Below the pieces are notes generated by a model. It was given only the letters and a program-made list of their open reading frames with translations, made no database searches and was not told where the DNA came from. 64,000 bases of DNA, taken from Hyphomicrobiales bacterium (GTDB lineage Bacteria; Pseudomonadota; Alphaproteobacteria; Rhizobiales; Rhizobiaceae). The first letter of the stretch is position 1. Each line of letters opens with the position of its first letter. The stretch spans positions 62,001 through 126,000 of the forward strand of contig UEGR01000012.1 in assembly GCA_900465685.1 (NCBI GenBank), given 5' to 3'. The position numbers were made by a program, and so were the translations under genes. Of the stretch, positions 1-7,185 are shown one piece after another.

Positions 1-2560
1 CGGTGCTCATCCACAGCGGCTTATCCTGCCCCGGCGTAACGATAATGCGGTCAACGTCGCGCACGACTGCGGTGCGAAATGCTTCTTTCGCAAGACGATC
101 ATCCCAGTCAGCGGCTTTGGCGAGCATGACGCCGCTCTGATTGTCTCCGTATTTTGCAAACTGCTTGCTAATGCGCTCAGCCAGATCGGAATTGATCCCC
201 GCAGATGCCAGCTTGCGGATTTCATTCGGACTGGCCTGCCCTTTGGCCACCTTCTCCGAAGCTCTAAGCAGATTGGTCATGACAACCATGCCGCTGAATT
301 GCTTCATCGCAGCGTTCCACGGGGCCATGAGAGACACGACACCGAAGCGCGTTCCTGCCGATTTGATGGCACGTTCGAATTTTGTCCCCCGTCCGAACTC
401 ATCACCGATTTCTGCAAGTGACATGGCGCGGCTGTCGAGGATCATATCGAGCGCCGTTCCTGCGGACTTCACCTCTGCAGCTGCCAGTTTCACTGCTTTC
501 ATGTTCGATACCAGAGGCGCGAAGCCATCCCGGAATGTCGAAGTCAGACCATGCTTGAGAATGATGCCCGCCATGTCCGGGAAGGCTGAGAGTGTCATGC
601 CGCCGAGCAAACGGAGATAATTCAGGTTGCGCGCCACGCGACCGGCGCGAAGCACGATGCCATCAGGATTTGAAGGGATTGCATACTGGCCCCGGATACG
701 GTCGCGCATAGCCTCGATATCGCGGACGGCAGCTTTGCGAGCCTTTTCCAGCCGCTGGCGCTCCTTGGCCTTGGCTTCTGGCGCGGCGGACTTTCCGTCC
801 TTGCCCATCATCCCATCGACAACGGCAATCTTACGGTTCGCCTCATCGTTAATCTTACGGATTTGCTCGGCCATATCGACAGAACCGAATTTCTTGGCAA
901 GCTCCACATTTGCCGACATGGTGCGCACCTGAGCGTGGAGCACTTCCTCAATATCCGTGTTGAGGAATTCCTGTATCTTCTTGCTTTCAATACGCAAAAG
1001 ACGCTCTTTCAGAGGCCCGCGAGGGCCTGAGACGATGCTGTCATAAGGGATGCGTCCATCTGCATTGCCGAGAATCGTATCTATCGTTTCGTCTACCAAG
1101 TCTTTTACTTCATCATCCGACAGGCGCGAAAACTCATCAGCCTTTCGGGCTGCGGCGTCCGCCTTGGCATCGGCTTTTCTGGCGATATTTTCCGCATCGC
1201 CAATCTTGGCAGCAGCATTACGCTTGGTGATAAAATAGTCATTCAGAATTCGTGCGAAATCAGAGCGATACGCGGCGATCTTATCCTTATTGTACATGCG
1301 GAAAAGATGAGATACGTCTGCCTCAACCGCGATATCTTTGGGGAAAAGTCGCGCTTCAATCGCTGCATTCTTCATTGCGTTATCAATCTGACGATAGACC
1401 TTCGCGGCTTCCGCGACTTCTGGAATAGCATGAGCATCCCCAGAGAAAGCAGCCCTACCGACTTCCTCTTTAAACTGCTTGTAGGTTAGCTTGTCACCGC
1501 CAGTGATGCGCTGCATTTCCGAGCGCATAGGCGCAAGACGGCGCTGCCACCCGGACGGATCAGGCGTACCATGGAAATATTTCGCGTAAGCCGTGTCCAT
1601 CTGCTGTAAGCTATCAGCAAGCGGAGCCTGCCACATCTTCATTCTGGTTTCGACTGATCCGCCTATTTCCGTTGCCACGCCCTGCGCATTGGCGCTGTAT
1701 TCCAGCGGGGTTTCCGCCAATTGGCGTACTGTCTGGCGCGTGGTGTCGAAATCGGACAGCTGCGAGCGAATGAGCGGGTCTTGCGACCGGACGCCCCATA
1801 GTTTGTTGATGACCGCCTCGTCCTTCAACTGCAACGGGCCAATGTCCCGCGCCGCGGCGCCTGCTGACTGAGCGCCGGAACTACCACCGAATACGGCATT
1901 GTCGGCCTCGGTGAATGCCTTGCCCTGCCCCTCAATCTTTCGAGAAAGAGCCGATGCTTCTGCCTGCGACAAATACCGGCCAACAAGCGTTCCAAGAGCG
2001 CCACCGAGCAGAACAGACCCGCCGATATTAAATGCGGTTTCCTCGCCGGTTCTGGTTTGCTGTGTAAGCTGCAATCCGGCTTCCGTCACAGTCGCGTCAA
2101 TACCGGCACCGATACCAGCGCGAATAGCTGTTCCCATGACGGTGCGCCCTGCCCCAACGACGCCACCACCGAGAGAAAACACCGTAGGTAGATCGAATAC
2201 ACCCGCTGCCAGAGACGCGACGGTTCCGCTCAGCCCTGCTGCATCAAGGGTTCGCTTATCTTGTTCCTCGCGTTTGATCTGAACCTTTAGCGCGTCAGCA
2301 GCCTTACGATTGAATACGCCGGCAAACCGCTCGACATAGGGTGAGAATTCCGGATCATCTTTCACATAGTCGATGGAGTTGAATCCGTCCTCGACCTCAT
2401 ACGGGTCTTGAACGCCACGTGATGCCAGGTACGAACCGACAAGGTTCTCTGTCCTGACCGCCGCTCCGACTGTTTCGCCAAAGCTTGGATCGTCCGGCTG
2501 TGCGATAGGAGCAATATTTGTCAGGTTCTGGACGCGAACGGCAGGATCATAGAAAGGCAT
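1..2560 (-). CDS. Large phage virion (internal/ejection-type) protein, C-terminus beyond window
   Basis: An uninterrupted minus-strand frame of 853 codons starts at ATG 2560 and runs off the left edge. Its start overlaps the stop of the upstream gene by one base (TAATG), so the two are translationally coupled. The visible part has a Gly/Ala-rich apolar stretch near residues 110-190, an Ala/Lys/Asp-rich coiled-coil-like region near residues 440-480, and a long helical C-terminal part. Size, composition and position beside another structural ORF resemble internal virion or DNA-ejection proteins of podovirus-like phages; no catalytic motif was recognised. The virion role is inference. Confidence 0.75.
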   Translation of the reverse strand, partial: MPFYDPAVRVQNLTNIAPIAQPDDPSFGETVGAAVRTENLVGSYLASRGVQDPYEVEDGFNSIDYVKDDPEFSPYVERFAGVFNRKAADALKVQIKREEQDKRTLDAAGLSGTVASLAAGVFDLPTVFSLGGGVVGAGRTVMGTAIRAGIGAGIDATVTEAGLQLTQQTRTGEETAFNIGGSVLLGGALGTLVGRYLSQAEASALSRKIEGQGKAFTEADNAVFGGSSGAQSAGAAARDIGPLQLKDEAVINKLWGVRSQDPLIRSQLSDFDTTRQTVRQLAETPLEYSANAQGVATEIGGSVETRMKMWQAPLADSLQQMDTAYAKYFHGTPDPSGWQRRLAPMRSEMQRITGGDKLTYKQFKEEVGRAAFSGDAHAIPEVAEAAKVYRQIDNAMKNAAIEARLFPKDIAVEADVSHLFRMYNKDKIAAYRSDFARILNDYFITKRNAAAKIGDAENIARKADAKADAAARKADEFSRLSDDEVKDLVDETIDTILGNADGRIPYDSIVSGPRGPLKERLLRIESKKIQEFLNTDIEEVLHAQVRTMSANVELAKKFGSVDMAEQIRKINDEANRKIAVVDGMMGKDGKSAAPEAKAKERQRLEKARKAAVRDIEAMRDRIRGQYAIPSNPDGIVLRAGRVARNLNYLRLLGGMTLSAFPDMAGIILKHGLTSTFRDGFAPLVSNMKAVKLAAAEVKSAGTALDMILDSRAMSLAEIGDEFGRGTKFERAIKSAGTRFGVVSLMAPWNAAMKQFSGMVVMTNLLRASEKVAKGQASPNEIRKLASAGINSDLAERISKQFAKYGDNQSGVMLAKAADWDDRLAKEAFRTAVVRDVDRIIVTPGQDKPLWMST

Positions 2561-3705
2561 TATTGACCCTCCAAAGGCACTACCTGTTGCGCTTCTGGGT
2601 TATCCCATGCGGATCCAGCCCCCATCGGGATTTGCCCGCCTTTGAGATAGTCGGCTAGGCCCTGTCCGGTCTTTTGGTAATCATATGCTCGCTCCACACG
2701 CTGTTCCTGCGCCTGTTTCACGGCGGCAAGATCAGGACGCCATTGCTTTCCATAGAACGGGTCCTGAAGAACGCCGTTATCGTCTTTGTAAAGGATCGTA
2801 TATCCGGGCAATTGGCCTTGCTTGTATTCGGCTGTTGTCGTGGGTGTCGTGACGAAAACCAAGCGATTGAGGATCGTATCTTTGGCGAGATCACGATATT
2901 CTTTCAACCCGCTTTCGTCACGAATGTAGACTTCCCTGCCGCCAACTTTGCCCCGATATGCTGTCCCGCCTTCATCCTTCTTTGGATTAAGTAGCTGGTC
3001 ATCTGGAAAGGCGACGGCAATATCATTGACCAACTGTTCTTTGATGTATCCATAGGGATCGCCCGGCGCCCACATTGCAGGCCATACTTTTTCGGGCGGC
3101 AGCTTCATCACGGTTTTGGCGCGGGTTATTTCGCTTACACCGTAAACACGCTTCATCTCCTCATTGGCACGAGCTTTCGCCAGTTCGGTATTGCCGCCTG
3201 TGGCATAAAACTGTTCTTCGGCTATCGATAGATAATCCGCTGCGATGCCCGCTGCCTGCCCTTCCGTGAACCCTACATTCGGATTTGATCGCCAACCAAG
3301 GCTGCTATCATCAAAAACGGAGCCGAGATCAGCACCTTCAAGCTGCTTGCGAAATTCCTTCGCAGCCGGTTCAAGCGCCTTGCGCTCTCGGATTTTATTC
3401 GGATCATTCTGTTCGGCAATGCGGCGAGCGGCATCAGTAGGCGACAGATTGAGCGTGTTGACGTAATAGTCAAAGTCATCGACCTTGCGCTGTACAGCGT
3501 CACCGCCAGTCCCGCGACCAAGTGCTGAGGGGTTAATCTGGGAAAATCGAGATGCCAGTTGGAGGGCCGATTCCACCTGTGCCGGAACTTGACTGTCTGC
3601 GCCTGCTCGTATGCGATTAAGCACGGGCTGTGGAACATAGCCTGACTGCGCAACCATGCTCTGAAGGAATGATCCCTGCTGCCCTTCCGGCACATTCTTC
3701 ATCAC
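2560..3705 (-). CDS. Phage structural protein, unknown function
   Basis: This 381-residue ORF begins with GTG at 3705 followed directly by ATG at 3702; an AAGG about 12 bases upstream could serve either start. The protein is soluble and polar with no signal peptide or membrane segment. It has a Gln/Ala-rich N-terminus, a charged middle, and a C-terminal part rich in Tyr, Gly and Gln. It is followed with a one-base overlap by the large virion ORF, so both are probably co-transcribed in the late (virion) operon. I do not recognise the family; a virion or connector-associated role is inferred from context only. Confidence 0.65.
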   Translation of the reverse strand: MMKNVPEGQQGSFLQSMVAQSGYVPQPVLNRIRAGADSQVPAQVESALQLASRFSQINPSALGRGTGGDAVQRKVDDFDYYVNTLNLSPTDAARRIAEQNDPNKIRERKALEPAAKEFRKQLEGADLGSVFDDSSLGWRSNPNVGFTEGQAAGIAADYLSIAEEQFYATGGNTELAKARANEEMKRVYGVSEITRAKTVMKLPPEKVWPAMWAPGDPYGYIKEQLVNDIAVAFPDDQLLNPKKDEGGTAYRGKVGGREVYIRDESGLKEYRDLAKDTILNRLVFVTTPTTTAEYKQGQLPGYTILYKDDNGVLQDPFYGKQWRPDLAAVKQAQEQRVERAYDYQKTGQGLADYLKGGQIPMGAGSAWDNPEAQQVVPLEGQ

Positions 3706-3713
3706 GAAATCGG

Positions 3714-3806
3714 CTAGCCTTGGGCTAAATGCTCAACCACGTCATCGGCATAAGGTGCCTTGTACAGCGAAGGCCTGCCGGCCTTGTTCACTGTCTTGTC
3801 GATCAT
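3714..3806 (-). CDS. 30-residue ORF resembling the N-terminus of a phage terminase small subunit
   Basis: ATG at 3806 follows a good ribosome site (AAGAGG, 9 bases upstream). The product contains AGRPSLYKAPYADDVVEHLA, close in style to the GRPxxYxPEY...V...MAQG start of phage small terminase subunits, but it stops (TAG) just before the helix-turn-helix part would begin. It lies directly upstream of the 381-residue virion ORF, with 8 bases between its stop and that GTG. It may be a leader peptide for coupling, a truncated terminase gene, or the scar of a deletion. Family resemblance is judged by eye. Confidence 0.5.
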   Translation of the reverse strand: MIDKTVNKAGRPSLYKAPYADDVVEHLAQG

Positions 3807-3836
3807 ACCGATTGCCTCTTGATCGCTATCGGGCCG

Positions 3837-4145
3837 TTAAGCCTTGAGCGCTGCGATGACTGCATTTAGCTTCGCCTGCAGATCGGCAAAGTTGTTGTTG
3901 CAGGCTGTAATGATCGCATCGACGCTTGCCTTAGTTGGCAGCGTAGCCGTGTCCGCGCCGGTTGCTGCCGCGGTAGTAGCGGCAAGAGCCGTCATTGCAT
4001 CGTTACCCGTGCCGACAGTGCCGGTCAGCGGAGTGAGAGCGGTAATTTCCGCTTTTGCGCCGCCTTCAAGAGGCTGGCCGTCGACGAGCAGTTCACCGGG
4101 GCCACCAAGGCCGAGACGATTCCCATGTACTGAGGTGTAAGGCAT
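3837..4145 (-). CDS. Phage head-fibre-like / virion decoration protein
   Basis: A 102-residue protein starts MPYTSVHGNRLGLGGPGELL, then has a Gly/Thr/Ala-rich low-complexity centre (residues about 40-75) and ends in a helical segment with regularly spaced hydrophobics (ASVDAIITACNNNFADLQAK and on to the end). Short proteins with a Gly-rich N-terminus, an Ala/Thr linker and a C-terminal coiled-coil resemble phage head fibres or trimeric decoration proteins. It lies at the head of the minus-strand virion genes. The assignment is tentative and based on architecture. Confidence 0.5.
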   Translation of the reverse strand: MPYTSVHGNRLGLGGPGELLVDGQPLEGGAKAEITALTPLTGTVGTGNDAMTALAATTAAATGADTATLPTKASVDAIITACNNNFADLQAKLNAVIAALKA

Positions 4146-4230
4146 TAGCTCTATTCCTTATCATCGCTGTTGCATGGCTCGCTTTTGCGGCTATCATCAG
4201 CTTGTTGAAACCAAGGGTTGGGAGGGTTCA

Positions 4231-4467
4231 ATGGATTGGAGCAACGACAGCTGCCCTGTTTGCAGACAAGACGCCCGTGAGGCCTTGCCTCGTATGGGAG
4301 ACTTTGCCGAAATTATCTGTGACGATTGCGGGCGATACCGCATCTCAGGATCGAGCCTTGAAGTCATGAGGCACGAAGATGATGCAGATGTTAGAAAGGC
4401 TGCACTACGGCATGCAGTCCAAAGCGCTGACGGGCATATGCCTTTTATCAAGGGGTTTGGCGGTTAA
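4231..4467 (+). CDS. Small zinc-ribbon protein
   Basis: The start at ATG 4231 is chosen because GGGAGGG lies just upstream; the frame is open further 5' but without a better start. The 78-residue product has two CxxC knuckles, CPVC near residue 8 and CDDC near residue 32, which would bind one zinc. The rest is short and charged. It is transcribed opposite to its neighbours in the prophage and may be a moron-type or regulatory gene. Function unknown. Confidence 0.6.
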   Translation: MDWSNDSCPVCRQDAREALPRMGDFAEIICDDCGRYRISGSSLEVMRHEDDADVRKAALRHAVQSADGHMPFIKGFGG

Positions 4468-4490
4468 CGCCATTCCCACTGCACTACCCA

Positions 4491-4604
4491 TCACTTACAC
4501 CTGCTATCGCTGAGATAGTCTGCAAAGCCGCAGTGGTATTCGTATTTGCTTGCACATGAGGCTAGGAGGATGAAGGCAGAGAGAGCGAGAAGCTTGGTTG
4601 TCAT
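4491..4604 (-). CDS. 37-residue lipoprotein (possible outer-membrane spanin-type lysis protein)
   Basis: The ATG overlaps the stop of the preceding gene (TGATG at 4606-4602), showing coupled translation. The product starts MTTKLLALSAFILLASCASK: basic N-terminus, hydrophobic core and a perfect lipobox LASC with Ala at +2, so signal peptidase II should process it to a mature peptide of about 21 residues. Tiny lipoproteins immediately behind another small phage gene are typical of Rz1-like outer-membrane spanins, but the upstream partner lacks an N-terminal membrane anchor, so the spanin role is only a suggestion. Confidence 0.6.
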   Translation of the reverse strand: MTTKLLALSAFILLASCASKYEYHCGFADYLSDSRCK

Positions 4605-4870
4605 CAGCAAGTGGCCTTTGGCACAAGAGCTGGGTTGATTTCGTCGGCAACAAGCTTTTCCTTCCCGAATACGTCGAGCCGTTCATAACGAGGAGGCCAT
4701 TCATTCGGGCGAGGCAGCGGGTTCGGCGCATAAGAGGGCTTTATCTCAGCCACCATCTTCACTGAAGCGAGCTTCTCGTTGATCTTCGACCACTGGTCTG
4801 CATTCGGAGCGCCATCAGTGAAAGCTTCGCTATACCCTTCAAGCCATGCTTTGAATTCGCTGAGCGTCAT
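4604..4870 (-). CDS. Small phage protein, unknown
   Basis: An 88-residue protein beginning MTLSEFKAWLEGYSEAFTDG, with an N-terminal amphipathic part (Trp-rich, acidic) and a Pro-rich C-terminal half. Proteins beginning like this (SEFKAWLEGF.E...) occur in Rhizobiales and Brucella phages as conserved hypotheticals near lysis or structural genes. Its start overlaps the upstream gene by four bases (ATGA) and its stop overlaps the downstream lipoprotein by one, so three genes form a coupled unit. No signal peptide or catalytic motif is visible. Confidence 0.65.
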   Translation of the reverse strand: MTLSEFKAWLEGYSEAFTDGAPNADQWSKINEKLASVKMVAEIKPSYAPNPLPRPNEWPPRYERLDVFGKEKLVADEINPALVPKATC

Positions 4871-5058
4871 CGGTGTTCCTCCAGTATCTTCGCCTGCTCG
4901 CGCAGAATGAATGCCACCTCTTCCGGGCTGTCCGTATCCATGAATGCAGATATGACAGCTTCAAGCATAATCATGTTGCGAGTGCGCCATACCTTGATCG
5001 TGGATTTGTTCGCTATGTCGTTAAGAGCCTTAAGCTCTTTCTTGGAGGGCTTGGGCAT
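4867..5058 (-). CDS. Small phage protein, unknown
   Basis: ATG 5058 is preferred over an upstream in-frame TTG (5073) because GGAGAGAG lies 5-12 bases in front of it. The 63-residue product is Lys-rich at the N-terminus and then helical, ending in an acidic helix (SPEEVAFILREQAKILEEHR). It overlaps the next gene by ATGA. Its compact helical character would suit a small DNA-binding or regulatory phage protein, but no known motif was recognised. Confidence 0.6.
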   Translation of the reverse strand: MPKPSKKELKALNDIANKSTIKVWRTRNMIMLEAVISAFMDTDSPEEVAFILREQAKILEEHR

Positions 5059-5168
5059 GGATGCTCTCTCCAATGAAAAGCCCGCTCAATGGCGGTGGTG
5101 AAGCGTATTGTTCAACAATTATTGATCATTGGATTGCTAATTGTTCAGCATCCCTATACAGTCGATTG

Positions 5169-5408
5169 ATGAAGCTATCGACCGAAAAAGCTTATCAGCT
5201 TGTTTTAGTTGCCGTGCGCGTCGATGGAACCCTCAAAGAGCCATTTACAGCTAAAGACCTGCGCCCAATAATTCGGGGCTGGTCTTACACAGGTTATTTC
5301 AGTTTCTTGGCTTATAACTGCACCGATAAACTTCCGGTTGAGACCGCACTTTTTGTACGAGTGAGCCGTGGGAATTATCGTATCTTTGATCAAATTAAGT
5401 ATCAGTAG
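5169..5408 (+). CDS. Small protein of the prophage, unknown
   Basis: A 79-residue frame from ATG 5169 reads MKLSTEKAYQLVLVAVRVDG and ends in a basic, aromatic tail. Composition is that of a folded soluble protein with alternating hydrophobic strands. No good Shine-Dalgarno sequence is visible. The 100 bases upstream are AT-rich, carry two copies of ATTGTTCA and a TATACA box about 14 bases before the start, so a regulated promoter is plausible. Base composition is lower in GC than flanking genes, suggesting an accessory (moron) gene. Confidence 0.5.
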   Translation: MKLSTEKAYQLVLVAVRVDGTLKEPFTAKDLRPIIRGWSYTGYFSFLAYNCTDKLPVETALFVRVSRGNYRIFDQIKYQ

Positions 5409-5553
5409 CTTTAGCTTTCAGCGCCGCCGTTCTGATTGATATGTGAAACGCTGGCCGCTACGTGCTGCTTAGTCCGCGCCCTCATGAAAGGTTCTTTGGC
5501 GGATACCCATTACCAAGTTCAGTTCCGGCATTTCACATTCTGTCCGAGTGGCA

Positions 5554-5634
5554 GGCTCGCAGCAGGATTTGAACCTGCGACCTGTCGTCCCTCGTCGGGC
5601 TGCGACTGCTCTATCCAGCTGAGCTATGCGAGCC
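5554..5634 (-). tRNA. tRNA-like gene with enlarged, non-canonical anticodon arm
   Basis: On the minus strand the ends pair perfectly (GGCTCGCA with TGCGAGCC), the D arm reads TAGCTCAGCTGGATAGAGCA, identical to that of the host tRNA-Arg at 9287-9363, and the T arm is GCAGG-TTCAAAT-CCTGC. The anticodon arm plus variable loop is 28 nt instead of the usual 21-22. It can fold as GTCG/CGAC, an internal loop, then CCC/GGG with a GACGA loop, and has no U33, so no anticodon can be assigned. No CCA is encoded. It is either a degenerate phage tRNA or a tRNA mimic. Confidence 0.6.
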
Positions 5635-5848
5635 TGTTTGTCCACTCGAATTGTATGTGCGCCGAGCGCCAAAACTCTCGGTAACTCTACACCCTTGCGG
5701 GGAGGACGGCCCTGACATTCACCGTGTCTCGCACATTCCGTTGAGGCGTTGCCTCGAATTGGTAAAGCCCGATGGTGCAAACATCAGGCCTTGGATTTGC
5801 CAGCGTCTCTTGGGGTAGGAATGTGCCAGCCAAGAGCGACGGCAAAAC

Positions 5849-5918
5849 TGGCGCTGTGGGAGGATTTGCACCTCCCGGCAACCGGTTGGACATTCGGTCG
5901 CCTGCTACTTGCACCCGC
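5849..5918 (-). ncRNA. Weak tRNA-like sequence
   Basis: The minus strand has a T-arm-like hairpin GGGAGG-TGCAAAT-CCTCCC followed by ACAGCGCCA, ending in CCA, and an 8-bp hairpin GGCGACCG/CGGTTGCC in the anticodon position whose loop contains GTC. A normal D arm is missing and the acceptor pairs only partly (GCG/CGC and GTG/CAC). It may be the remains of a phage tRNA-Asp or simply a structured spacer; evidence is thin. Confidence 0.25.
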
Positions 5919-5924
5919 ATGAAT

Positions 5925-5947
5925 CAAAAAGCGGCCCGAAAGCCGCT
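5925..5947 (-). terminator. Rho-independent terminator
   Basis: On the minus strand AGCGGC, a TTTCGG loop, GCCGCT and then TTTTTG form a compact intrinsic terminator. It lies downstream of the NusG-like gene and upstream of the tRNA-like sequences and virion genes, so it is a natural place for antitermination control. Confidence 0.75.
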
Positions 5948-6072
5948 GTAAATCAGACACAAGCCACCATGCGCAAGAAACCGTTTGGCCTCTCTGGGTC
6001 AAGGTGTACGCCTATAGCGCAGGGGTCCTTGGTCGTCCTGTGCAGAATTTTTAACTGCTTTGCAGTTACCTG

Positions 6073-6669
6073 TCAAGCTGCTTCAAGTAACCCCGCATCA
6101 ATCTTGATCTTATGTTGCGCGCCGAACAGATCCATGAAGACGAATGCATCCCTGCCCTTCAGTTCATGAACCGGAACAACCATGCCATCGAACGGGCCAT
6201 CGCAAATGCGAACCAAATCGCCAGCCTTATATTCGGCGTGGGTGCGCATATACTTCTCTTCCTTCGGGCGCTGTATGCCGTTTGGATAGCGGCGAAGCAA
6301 TCCTTCCATAGCAGCATGATCGAGCTTCATCGGCTTGCCGTTGATGCCCACGCAGCCTTGAATGCATGGAAGCTGGAAGAGATTGAACCATGCCGGGACC
6401 CCGGGAATGAAACCGGCAAAGACGTACCGGACGACCATAGGATACGAGATGAGCTGCTTTTCCTTGGTGTAGCGGTTCTGTCGGCGCCAGCGTTTGTCTG
6501 CTGGGCAGAATGTAACGATCCCGCGCTGTGTAAGAATTTCCTGAGCGACGAATTCCTTCTGTGGCGGCGTTCTGATCGCATACCATTCCAAATCCATCAC
6601 CATATCAGCCAGCTTCCCGCTTTCCATTACAGGTGACTGCCTGCGTTGAAGTCTGCCTTGTGCCGACAT
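6073..6669 (-). CDS. Phage-borne NusG/RfaH-like transcription factor
   Basis: The 198-residue protein has an N-terminal NGN-type domain beginning near residue 28 (LEWYAIRTPPQKEFVAQEIL), with the usual R-x-xx-KE-A pattern and a basic helix (CPADKRWRRQNRYTKEKQ), and a C-terminal KOW-like segment (AGDLVRICDGPFDGMVVPV) near residues 148-167. NusG paralogues bind the RNA polymerase clamp and modulate pausing or termination. ATG 6669 has AGGAA six bases upstream. It follows the truncated methyltransferase by 9 bases and precedes a strong terminator, so a role in reading through into late genes is a reasonable inference. Confidence 0.8.
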   Translation of the reverse strand: MSAQGRLQRRQSPVMESGKLADMVMDLEWYAIRTPPQKEFVAQEILTQRGIVTFCPADKRWRRQNRYTKEKQLISYPMVVRYVFAGFIPGVPAWFNLFQLPCIQGCVGINGKPMKLDHAAMEGLLRRYPNGIQRPKEEKYMRTHAEYKAGDLVRICDGPFDGMVVPVHELKGRDAFVFMDLFGAQHKIKIDAGLLEAA

Positions 6670-6678
6670 ATCCGTTCC

Positions 6679-7185
6679 TCATCCAACCATTTCAAATCGA
6701 TATTTCTTGTCGGCTTCAACCGAGCGAGCAGCATGAATGCGGCGCTCATACTGAGCGTCAAGCACTCGCCAGGCCGCATGATACCCGCATTCTTCCAGCC
6801 CTCGGATAAAGGTTCCAAAGTCCCTTCCCTTGTTGGAAGACAGGACGCCGGGGACGTTCTCCCAAACCAGCCAGCGGGGCTGATAGCGTCGAGCGATGGC
6901 AAGATAGGTGAGCATGAGGTTGCCGCGCGGGTCAGTAAGTCCTTTGCGAAGTCCCGCGACCGAGAAGGATTGACAGGGCGTTCCGCCGACAAGAAGGTCA
7001 ATTGCATAATCAGGCCATTCCTTGAATTTGGTCATGTCGCCAAGGTTTGGAACATCTTCATAGTAATGCTTCAAAACCTGCGACGGGAATTTCTCAATCT
7101 CGGAGAAGAATGAAGCGCGCCAATCAAGTGGTGCCCACGCGACGCTTGCAGCTTCTATTCCTGAGCAAACCGAACCAAAGCGCAT
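6679..7185 (-). CDS. Truncated C5-cytosine DNA methyltransferase
   Basis: ATG 7185 overlaps the stop of the preceding micro-gene (TGATG) and has GAGG upstream. The 168 residues contain motif I (FGSVCSGIEAASVAW), motif IV with the catalytic Cys (GGTPCQSFSVAG), motif VI (WENVPGV) and the start of motif VIII (WRVLDAQY). At that point, where FGVxQRRxR should follow, the sequence changes to an unrelated 22-residue basic tail and stops. The target-recognition region and motifs IX-X are missing, against a usual length above 300. It is probably inactive, produced by deletion; other frames downstream do not supply the missing motifs. Confidence 0.8.
   Translation of the reverse strand: MRFGSVCSGIEAASVAWAPLDWRASFFSEIEKFPSQVLKHYYEDVPNLGDMTKFKEWPDYAIDLLVGGTPCQSFSVAGLRKGLTDPRGNLMLTYLAIARRYQPRWLVWENVPGVLSSNKGRDFGTFIRGLEECGYHAAWRVLDAQYERRIHAARSVEADKKYRFEMVG

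Larger units (their letters stand above)
5409..6072. other. Untranslated phage interval with tRNA-like sequences and a terminator
   Basis: No convincing protein gene was found in these 664 bases. They contain on the minus strand one tRNA-like sequence with good acceptor, D and T arms (5554-5634), a weaker tRNA-like sequence (5849-5918) and a strong terminator hairpin (5925-5947). A further short hairpin (AACTGC/GCAGTT, near 6050-6065) follows the stop of the NusG-like gene but has no U-run on the coding side. The layout suggests a processed non-coding segment of the phage transcript. Confidence 0.6.

Noticed and set aside
5687-5920. Possible protein ORF between the phage tRNA-like sequence and terminator
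   Set aside because: Overlaps the second tRNA-like sequence and hairpins, no ribosome site or recognisable composition.
6040-6066. Short hairpin AACTGC/GCAGTT after the NusG-like gene
   Set aside because: The adjoining run is A-rich on the coding strand, so it is not a terminator; the real terminator is at 5925-5947.
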